This document shows positions 46,411-55,753 of a stretch of 64,000 bases of DNA, piece after piece. This stretch comes from Xanthostigma xanthostigma (Eukaryota; Arthropoda; Insecta; Raphidioptera; Raphidiidae), in assembly GCA_963575645.1 (NCBI GenBank), contig OY754465.1, forward strand, positions 47,208,401 to 47,272,400, read 5' to 3'. The position numbers and the translations under genes are program-made. The notes under the pieces are model-generated. The model had not been told where the DNA came from. It worked only from the letters and a program-made list of their open reading frames with translations, and searched no databases. Numbering within the stretch: the first letter of the stretch is position 1; the number at the start of each line of letters is the position of its first letter.

Positions 46411-47174
46411 CAGGGTGTCCCATTAAGAATGGTACATAGAACAACCGCAGATTCTCCAATTCAAAATAAAACGATTAAGCGAAATATGCTTAGATAAAAT
46501 GTTACTCGTTTCCGAAATACGCGGTGTTGAAGTTGAAAACTGAAAAATTATTAATGTCCATAATTTTTTTAATACACCGTATAATTTTTCTCAAATCGGC
46601 ACACTTGTTAAATATCATAAAATGCACCTAACAATAAAAAAATTAGTTCAGTACGCTCTACCAGTGGCGTACGGCAGGAGTAAGTAATGCTTGTACCCCT
46701 TCTAAATGTTACGCCGCTGTCTAAATTTTAATTTTGACTATAATTTTAATTTTTTTGATATTTTCTAAGTCAATAATGTACACTTGTTAGTTTGTTGTAA
46801 AGTCATTGGTTTTCGAGATATTCGCAGTTTTTTAAGACAAAATTGTAAAAATGAATATTATTAATAATAATACAAATAAAAAGTACATGTCTATCTATCT
46901 TTAACTGCGAATATCTCGAAAACCAATGACTTTACAACAAACTAACAAGTGTACATTATTGACTTAGAAAATATCAAAAAAATTAAAATTATAGTCAAAA
47001 TTAAAATTTAGACAGCGGCGTAACTTTTAGAAGGGGTACAAGCATTACTTACTCCTGCCGTACGCCACTGGTAGAGCGAGTAACATTTTATCTAAGCATA
47101 TTTCGCTTAATCGTTTTATTTTGAATTGGAGAATCTGCGGTTGTTCTATGTCCCATTCTTAATGGGACACCCTG
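46411..47174. mobile_element. Large foldback transposon, TA target, CAGGGTGTCCC termini
   Basis: The ends are CAGGGTGTCCCATTAAGAAT and its inverse, flanked by TA (46409-46410 and 47175-47176). The arms 46411-46508 and about 47079-47174 pair, as do the inner arms 46660-46835 and 46905-47078. An extra 150 bp at about 46509-46655 exists only on the left. CAGGGTG termini and TA targets fit Tc1/mariner-type MITEs. No coding capacity. Confidence 0.75.
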
Positions 47175-47176
47175 TA

Positions 47177-47365
47177 TAGATACTCGAGTTGGTTTTTTCT
47201 TTTTTTTACCTAAAATAACTTTTAGTACAACTTAAATAGGATAAATTATAATTTAAAGTCACATTGCAGTGGTAATAAGGAACACTGTATATAACAATAT
47301 TGTAAATTTTTGTATACATATTTCATATCATGACAATAAAAATTTTTATTATTATTATTATATTT
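47177..47365 (+). mobile_element. LINE 3'-tail fragment, unit 2
   Basis: It starts AGATACTCGAGTTGG and repeats unit 1 with an extra segment (AGGATAAATTATAATTTAAA), ending CATGACAATAAAAATTTTT and a TTA run. Same orientation as unit 1, beginning exactly at the right end of the foldback. Confidence 0.55.
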
Positions 47366-50300
47366 AGATATTTTTTGAAATTGCTGTGATGAATGACTAT
47401 TAAAATATTTATTAATATCTACTATTTCCTAATATTTCTTTCATTTGTTCCAGGTGAGTTGACGTGAAGTTTGTCAAATGATAATGGTTGTCTACAAGCG
47501 ATACCATGTTTCTTATTCTTTGTCGTAGAATATATTATTAAAGGTTAGATTTTTATATCATATTATTTATTTATTTGAAAAGAAACTAACTCAAAAATCA
47601 GTCCACTTATTAACTAGAATTACAAATAAACCTGCATTTGGTAACTACACACGTCTGTAGAAAATGATTTAACTAGGATTTTTAAAAACTTAGTTTAAAT
47701 GCTAAAATGTTTTTTGCACCACCCTCTATAAAATAGCTGCGTTACATGCATATAAAGTGACCCATTACGCACTAATGCGGTAAAGTAAAACAAACCATTT
47801 ATGATGCTATACGAATTCCATAGTAAATCACTTTTTGTCAATTATTATTTTTTTAATAACCTACTAATAGAAGTGAACAGTAAAAAAAATCGAAAATGAA
47901 GTAAAAACCAACTATTTTATAGGAGGTACGTGCAAAAAATAACTTATATACTATACGTGTATACAACCTACTATAATACAACATAAAAAAAAAATATTGT
48001 ACATTAAAAAACATTTCATGAGATATATTTTCTGTGTGAGTTTACTAATTATTATCATATCGATTTTTAAAATTAATTTAATTAATAATTAATTATTAAC
48101 GTTGACATTTACGTATAAAAACTTCGTCATTAATTATTCCGTTTAATTTTTGAGTCGTTTCATTAAATCGTTAGTAATATGTTAATTAATTAGCTCGAGA
48201 AGTAGTAGACATTCCCATTTGCCACCTGACAGTAGAAAAAACACATATTATAGGTATGTACCATTAGGTTTATATATCTGTACTAGGGGCATGGAAGGGC
48301 AGTAAAAAAATCAATGAAATAGCATTCAAAATATAAAAATTATATTTTTATAAAAATCTATAAAACAGGAAAAAAATTTTTTATTTTTAGTGTGTTGATA
48401 CAAGCGTGTTTTTTAGATGTTTTTGAAACTATAAATTTCATTTTAAAATTTTTGATTATTATACATATTTTTTAAATTTTGAAACGGGTGGCGACACGCT
48501 TTCCCGCCATCAAAACCGCCACTTCCACCATGCGGTTTTTGTGCTTTGTTATAGCCAAAATATCATAATAAAACGACTGCAATATTTCATTACAATAATT
48601 GGACATTTCAAAAAAGGTGAAAATCATAATAGTATAGATATTTGGAAAAATAAAAATATTTACTATAAATTACTTGTCGTAGGTATTTCTTTATTTGTTT
48701 CTAAAATTCTTATTTATCGCGCCGTTAAGAGATATAAACCCATATAAACGAGACATAATATCATCACACTGGACGTCCTTTTACCATCGAAGAAATTGAC
48801 TCTATTGCCTACATGGAAATGGCGCCTATAACTACCAGTAGTTTAGTCTTTTACTGCTCATATTAAATCATTTATCATTTTTAATTAAAACAGAATATGA
48901 AACCTAACAGAATACGAGACAAGTAAATGTACCTAGTATGTAAAATTCCAATATCCGCCAAGCAAATCTATGCCAAAAAAAAAGGAACATGTTCCGTTTT
49001 ATTTCTCTCGGATGCATGCAGAATATTCTAAAATGAGTTTAAAATATCATACTTACATTTTCTTATTTAAATTCTACTTAGTTTTAGAGTTAAAATACAG
49101 AAGAGACTCCTCCCCAGACTCCAACTGTATCGTATATATTATTAGAAATATATATGCAGGATGAACAATTCTAACGGAAAAATCAACTATATCTATAAAT
49201 ACTATATTTTTTAAACGAAAAAATGTGTAGGTACGTATGTCGAGTCAAAATACGGGTAGCATTGAACGAATTTGAAAAATTCTTTCAATATAAAAAAATC
49301 TACTTATTGACAAGTAATTATTACGCTACGACAAAAGGATATTTTTTTTATATCGTGTACCTATACTTTTTAAAGAATCTCATTCTTTATATATTTAATC
49401 TGCAATTGAGACCGAGTTTGGTTTCCTTTTATTCTGAGAAATTCCAGTCAAAGTTTTCACGAATCTTTTATTTCGTAAAATAATTAATGAAATATTATAT
49501 AAGTCGTCTTGAGAAATAAGATTTTAGAAACACCAAAACGTTATTTAACTTACAAGTTACGTACCTACCTAATTTTCTTTATTGATAATAGCGTTTATTG
49601 AATCTAATAAAAGATACTTTACTCAACATCAATTGGCCTCATTTAGTGGCGTCACTGACTTTTCCGCATTTTGGATTTAAATAAAATGGGTTTTATCTTA
49701 AACGATTTCATTTTACTAAAAACAACAAAATAATTATAGGTCACCAAATTGAGACCTAGATGAGGCAAAAATAACATCGTGGAGCGTATTAGAGTCAAAG
49801 AAGATAATCTGAAGCCAGACATGATTTTTAAGCTCCAGCAAAAAAAAGTTTTCCACTAAATGCGCTCATCGATTTTATTTCTGTCTGATCAAATCCCCAG
49901 TTGCTGACTTATAATTATTTTCTAGCTTTATTGCAATAAAACCGTTTAACATGAACAGTTTTTATCCATTTTGTTTTTAAGTCTTTAGTGTGCTTTATTA
50001 AAAGTGCAATTCATACTCGGACGAAGCCGGGCCGGTCAGCTAGTTAATATCGTAATGTTGTCGGAACTAAATATGTGTGCAAAATTTCAACTCAACCGAG
50101 TAACGGGAAGTGGATGAAAAATCGGCCTCAAGATTTGAAACAAAATGGAACGTGAAGTTAAATAAAACGGTTTAAAATATGTCGCAGGATAAGAAACGAT
50201 CAGGATAACCGAAAATGTAAAATTATTCATAGAATTATATTTTTTGTAAGAGGCTCTGATTTCTAATAAAATTGGTACCATAAAAATATATTTTTTTACG

Positions 50301-50454
50301 AGATTACGTAGTACCGAGAATATCCAAGTGCAGCATATATATTCATGACAAACTGCAAATACTTGTCTATTATACGGGTATAATCTGATAAATAATATTA
50401 TTACGATTGGTGAATCATTGACTTGAAAATTTAAAGTGGTTCACGGTTCATTGA
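47366..50454. other. AT-rich DNA with one Helitron-like 3' end
   Basis: The terminus CGGACGAAGCCGGGCCGGTC with AGCTAG ends at 50043 and matches Helitron-like 3' ends; no 5' start was found. Short open frames at 48541-48747, 48970-49164 and 49223-49483 have no motif. Confidence 0.4.
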
Positions 50455-50823
50455 ATTTCACTCGCAGTTGCCGTCATCGTTTTTGAAAAGGCTGAGGAAT
50501 TTCTTCTATTCTTTGCTGGTTTCCAACTAGTAGCTAGACAAATCGATATTGCTTTTACTCGAATTCAAACGGAGAAGATAGACCGAAAGAAGGAAAATAA
50601 TCTCAGATATATCCGAACGATACCGCCGTTGCCGCCGCCAAGTCTTTGGAACTCGCAACAAGCAGTTATGTTCGGGAACGGGCTGAATCAAAACGTTATA
50701 AAAAGACAGGGTTGTCCAAAGAACGTGATGGCGGAATGGAATATTTTTACTTCGCTAAAAGTTTTGGAGCATATGCATAATAACAGTGGAAGAACAAAGA
50801 TTGTTAAGGAGCTGCCGTCATAA
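50455..50823 (+). other. Unassigned 122-codon open stretch, possible exon
   Basis: The frame is open from just after a TGA at 50452 to a TAA at 50821-50823, unusually long for this AT-rich DNA without belonging to a known transposon. The translation includes VFEKAEEFLLFFAGFQLVAR, TIPPLPPPSLWNSQQAVMF and CPKNVMAEWNIFTSLKVLEH. There is no ATG until well inside, and a CAG preceded by pyrimidines (TTTCACTCGCAG ending 50466) could be a splice acceptor. I recognise no domain. It may be a host exon, an element fragment or chance. Confidence 0.2.
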
Positions 50824-51170
50824 ATCCACTTTCTTAGGAGTAGCTTAGGGAGAATGCAATTGGTCAAAAATTTCTGCCGCTGGTATTTCCCGGTCATTAA
50901 GCTCTAACAGGACCTAAAAACGAAGCGGCAGAATTTTTTTTCAATTTTAACCATATTTTTACCATCTTTGACATTTTTTATCCCCATTATCTTAAAATGG
51001 GTTGAGATTCCTCCTATACCTATATCATATAAGAAGAAATGCTTTAAATTACATAAATAGCTTATGTACCTACCAGCTGGCAAAAAGTTGGGACGACATG
51101 TTTTTTTTGCGCATCAGCTCTCTAACTAATAATAATAATAAAACTAATAATAATAACTAATAAAAATAAT
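50824..51170. other. No recognisable feature
   Basis: AT-rich DNA ending in an AATAATA-rich stretch before the Penelope palindrome. Confidence 0.5.
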
Positions 51171-52040
51171 TCAATAAATAAAATTATCGACCAATTTTTC
51201 AGACAATATATTAACAAACAATATAAAATTAATACATTAACGTTTCAATCCGGATTTGGACCTTCTTCAGAATTGATCTAAAAATATAAAAATAATTAAT
51301 ATTTAAATATAATTCGCTTTTTAAAGAATTTTTCAAAATTAATTATGAAATTCAAAATAATGAAAAAATAATAACAAACAATTTTTTATTAAGTAGTCAT
51401 GGAAATAATAATTTGTGAGTACCTAAAAAAGAAAGAAAAATTAATAAAACAAAAATTATTTCAATATAATATTTACTTAAATTTTCTGTATCTAATTGAG
51501 CATTGAGAGAATTTTTATTTGATTTTATATGTAACATTTCCGAAATATTTCTTTTAAAAAAATTAGTTTCATTATCTAAAATTTTAATATTGTCCAAATT
51601 AATTTTGTGGTCAAGTTCTAATTTTAGATAATGAAACTAATTTTTTTAAAAGAAATATTTCGGAAATGTTACATATAAAATCAAATAAAAATTCTCTCAA
51701 TGCTCAATTAGATACAGAAAATTTAAGTAATATATATAATATTATATTGAAATAATTTTTGTTTTATTAATTTTTCTTTCTTTTTTAGGTACTCACAAAT
51801 TATTATTTCCATGACTACTTAATAAAAAATTGTTTGTTATTATTTTTTCATTATTTTGAATTTCATAATTAATTTTGAAAAATTCTTTAAAAAGCGAATT
51901 ATATTTAAATATTAATTATTTTTATATTTTTAGATAAATTCTGAAGAAGGTCCAAATCCGGATTGAAACGTTAATGTATTAATTTTATATTGTTTGTTAA
52001 TATATTGTCTGAAAAATTGGTCGATAATTTTATTTATTGA
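51171..52040. mobile_element. Mirror-image pair of Penelope-like fragments
   Basis: Arms of about 413 and 422 bp (51171-51583, 51619-52040) are near-identical inverse copies with a 35-bp spacer. Each arm holds a piece of a Penelope-type protein end (DNIKILDNETNFFKRNISEM, LHIKSNKNSLNAQLDTENLS), which fits the C-terminal part of the GIY-YIG endonuclease region of Penelope-like elements. Each arm also has a hammerhead-like motif (51242-51270 minus, 51951-51969 plus: CTGAAGA, short stem, GAAA). Both copies are heavily truncated fossils. Penelope insertions are known for inverted and tandem arrangements. Confidence 0.75.
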
Positions 52041-52377
52041 AGAGTTCTAATCAGACGTTAATCAAAGATTTTAATAAAAATAATCCAAAACTTTAATCAA
52101 AAACTGTACCAGTAGTGACGTGTATATGTAATGCTATCAAACATAATATTTGTAAATTACATTCCGGTAACGTCACTGATTCCCCAGCAATTTTATGTGC
52201 TGTGTTTGGAAATCGTAAGTCGTGACATCTTATCTGTAGTGATTAGTCGTAAACAGCACAGTAACAAAGTTAACCGTGATAAAAAACAGAACAAGACAAT
52301 TTTTCAGTTTGTTACAAAAAATGTAGTAAGTTGTTTTTAGGCTTCCGTAACTTAGAATAACAAAGACGGAACCCTTA
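52041..52377. repeat. Left part of a dispersed repeat interrupted by the Harbinger-like element
   Basis: CTTCCGTAACTTAGAATAAC then AAAGACGGAACCCTTA ends at the insertion point. The repeat continues on the other side as TAGAATCACTTTGTTTTCCG and a GTCTGTCTGTCC run (53554-53585). Joined at the TTA they read as one common repeat. Confidence 0.55.
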
Positions 52378-53550
52378 GGCCGTGTTCAGATGAGGCGTTT
52401 TACGCGCGTTGACACTCGCGCGTACTCGAGATACTAGAGCTACATATATCCCGTCCAGATGACTACGCGCGTTTCTTAACTCGCGCGTAAAACGCGTGCA
52501 ATGAGCGGGACTCTTGACTCGCGCGTTTTACGCGCAAGCGCCGCACGAGTCGAGATACTCGGGTGCCAATTGCTGCGTCCAGTACTACGCGCGAGTCCGT
52601 TGCAATGTTTCGATCGAGGGTATGCAAGTCACAACACAACCGCTGTTTCCGAGTCCATGTTTGTAACTGGCGCCACACCACAGAACAGTAAAGGTATATA
52701 GAAGGCGCATGATGATAGTTTGTGGGCAGATCTTCTGTCACAAGAAGCGGGGTGCAGGCAGTAGCATAGCACCACGTGATATATCAGAGACGTATTCAGG
52801 ATTTTTGAATTCTAGTTTCAGTGCGTTTCTAAATAGTGTTGCTAAAAATGTTTTTTTACTCACGATGGAACGGAGCAGGTATATGCGTTTAGCCTGAGAG
52901 ATTGTTTGTTAGTGTGTTAGTATGTTTGTGCACTCGAATGTCGCCATTTATATGGAAAACGGTATGATCAAGTCAGATGCGGTTTTCTGTAAAGGGTTTG
53001 TAATTCATCTGCGATGGTTCTTAGATAAGATAAGATTACGATGGTAACGCCCCGGGGGGCGCTGCACTGCACAAAAAATTAATCACAAAAACCAAACAAA
53101 CAATCGTAATTTTGTTTTGAATTACTAAGAAATTACCTGTAAACAATTATTGTTTTCAGGTAATTTCTTAGTAATTCAAAACAAAATTACGATTTAATTT
53201 TGAATTATTACCAAATTTTTTCTTTGAAACTGTTGCACTGTCACTCTTACAACTTACAACGGCACATCTAACCATTTTTCAAAATAATTTTGACTTTATT
53301 TGTTAAATATTCGGAGCTCTTAACTCTACAGCTGGTAAATGCAGACTGCCGCATGGAACATCAGCTATGACAAAAGACGACAAAAGGCGATTGACACTAT
53401 AGAAAGAGATATGCGTCTTCTATACCTTTCTGTTCTGTGCGCCACACCGAGCTCAGCGCAGAAACGCGCGTAAAACGCGGTATCTGGACGCAATAGAAAT
53501 TGAAACGCGCGAGTGGACTCACGCGTAAAACGCCTCATCTGAACACGGCC
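52378..53550. mobile_element. PIF/Harbinger-like non-autonomous element with CG-rich ends
   Basis: The ends are GGCCGTGTTCAGATGAGGCG and its inverse, with a TTA on both sides (52375-52377 and 53551-53553), the 3-bp TWA-type duplication usual for PIF/Harbinger. Sub-terminal DNA is dense in ACGCGCG and CTCGCGCGTAAAACGCG motifs. Inner inverted segments (GCCACACCACAGAACAG near 52673, inverse near 53440) extend the termini. No transposase frame is present. The 92- and 66-codon frames at 52463-52741 are by-products. Confidence 0.7.
53104..53192. repeat. Perfect 36-bp hairpin
   Basis: The arms 53104-53139 and 53157-53192 are exact inverse complements with a 17-nt loop. The arm includes GTAATTTTGTTTTGAATTAC. 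It lies inside the Harbinger-like element and may be a tiny foldback inserted there. Confidence 0.85.
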
Positions 53551-53553
53551 TTA

Positions 53554-54236
53554 TAGAATCACTTTGTTTTCCGTCTGTCTGTCCATCATGATCCTTTTTC
53601 TCAGGAACGACCAGAGGCATCAAGTTGAAATTAATATCAAAATTCTAAAGTCTCCAACCTCATAGTCCTGTAAAAAATTCAAGCTTATAACTGAATACCA
53701 TAAAAAGTAGAAAAAAGTTACTTATATTTTTGACAATGACTCACTCATTAAAATCGATAAGGTACTTCCTGCTGACCTTCTGGAATCTTGGCACAAAGGA
53801 AGGTCTCATAGCACAACCAAATTTTCAGTAATAAATAAATGCTGATAACTGGAGTTAACTCAATGTTTGTCACTCAACAAAATTTTATTTGCGTGTATTA
53901 CATTTTTTTTTGTATGCTGTGTTATTCGAGACGTTTCAGAAGAAAGAAACTTTTGGCGGACGCTATGTACTCGCGCGCGCAGTTGAGTGTGGGTGGGTAG
54001 GTCGTTGGTTGTGTGTGTGAAGATTTCAATATCAGATGAAATTAAGTTCCAACCCCTGGTATTCTTGTGCATGTAGCAATAATGTGGTTGCGAACCTCAG
54101 AATACAGCTGGGAAGTATTGTGGTATTTGAACGTATTCATGTCTGTATGAATCAACAATGAATATAGATCCCCCGGTATAAACAGCTGCAATCATGTTTT
54201 TGAATACGCTTTTTAAAATCTTTTAAGGAGGTTGAT
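53554..54236. other. Right part of the dispersed repeat, then unassigned DNA
   Basis: 53554-53700 carries the GTCTGTCTGTCC-type repeat continuing from 52377. The rest has no recognised feature. Confidence 0.45.
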
Positions 54237-54933
54237 GCGTTACAGTCCCAATCAAAAGTAAGTCGAATTCTAAATGGGAATTTTTTTATAATAAATTTTT
54301 ACAAAAGGGTATAAGTCGATGATACCAATAAATTATTGTCATAAAGGCATAAATAAATATTTTTTTTTAATATTATTAATTATTTCAGTATTTTACGGAC
54401 TAACTTTTGAAAGTTTTGTACAAAATTAGGTTAGAAAAAATAAATTTATGTAAATATCTGTATTTTACATATTTTTTGCAGTAAATAATTAAAAAAAGAA
54501 ATTAGAAGTAATAAAAATTAAAATTAAATCATTAAAAAGTTGAAAATTCAGTTAAAATTGTTAAAGTTGTCAAGAATAAAAGTCCATAATCGAAAAGTGC
54601 TAAGGTTTAATAATTTTTTTTATTGATTAAAAGTCTCCTAATTAAATTGAAAAAAATATTAAAATATGCGTAAGACATCGATGCTTTACATAGTTAGTTT
54701 TCGGAACTGCTGACATTATGTGGTTATTTGCAAAAAAATAAAATGTACCGTTTGCATGCTAGGTTGACATATTTTCCATAAGACTACATGTAAAAGTTTT
54801 TTTTTTAATTTTTGACTTTATAAATCTCCTAATGATTTTTGATTTTTTACAGAAAATTTTGTCATAAAAAAATCTATTAAAAAAACTTTATTTCAGATTT
54901 TTTTCATTATCTTCGTAAAACGGCTCAACCTAC
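54237..54933. mobile_element. TTAA-bounded non-autonomous element, copy 1
   Basis: TTAA at 54233-54236 and 54934-54937 bounds a 697-bp unit that begins GGAGGTTGATGCG and ends with an inverse-like CGGCTCAACCTAC. TTAA target duplication is the signature of piggyBac elements, though the GGAGG terminus is not the usual CCY. No coding capacity. The second copy lies inverted at 60028-61943. Confidence 0.6.
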
Positions 54934-54937
54934 TTAA

Positions 54938-55679
54938 TACTACAACGAAACGTTTTTTCTGTATTTACTCTTGCTGTGATTTGTTCAATTAGACATATAG
55001 ACTTGTTTATATACTTTTGTTCTTGTTTTTTAAGCGTTGAAGCATTAACACATCGAATTGAAAACTCTTTTTGCTGTAAAAAGTACCACAATAGACGCGT
55101 GAATAAATATCGATGAATTTAATATTGCGACTAGTCGTTGCCAAAGGACCGTGGTACTGAAGATAAACTTATTAACAGTTTTTTTGGACTTACCAAATTA
55201 TTCTTTAGTCATATTTTTATGACGCTAACGTTGGTAACACCCAGATAATTGTGCTTGGAGTACATTAAAATTTTATTACTAAAGTAGCGGACCTGGCAGG
55301 CAGACGCAGACGAATATATTGAGAGGTGTTGGGAGGCTGAAAATTTGGGATTGTCTCATCACACGCAATGATCTTCGGTACCTAGTTAAATTAAGACTAC
55401 AAAAATTACTCGTCAAAAATTTACCTTGAAAATAATTTTAGTCATTATCTGAATATATCAAAGATTAATTTCCAATATTCAACAATTTAATATCTAATGA
55501 GTTCGCTGAAAAGAGTGCTTTGAAAATTAATTAAATTCAATTTCTTTGCGAATAAGAAAAGTAACTTCTATTTGAATTTATGAACGGTTAACATTTCATA
55601 AACAAAAGGTAAATAGATTACAATGAAAGAAAATCTAATTTATAATCTAATTTTACTCGTGCATTTTTCAAAAGTACGT
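54938..55679. other. No recognisable feature
   Basis: AT-rich spacer between the TTAA element and the LINE-B tail. Confidence 0.5.
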
Positions 55680-55753
55680 ATAATAATAATAATAATAATA
55701 TTTCTCTTTATTTGTTACATCTAGAGATAACAAATAGTGTCAAAGTCAAAATA

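Noticed and set aside
52463-52741. 92-codon minus-strand frame and 66-codon plus-strand frame
   Set aside because: Both fall in the CG-dense terminal zone of the Harbinger-like element and are open because stop codons are rare in such sequence.
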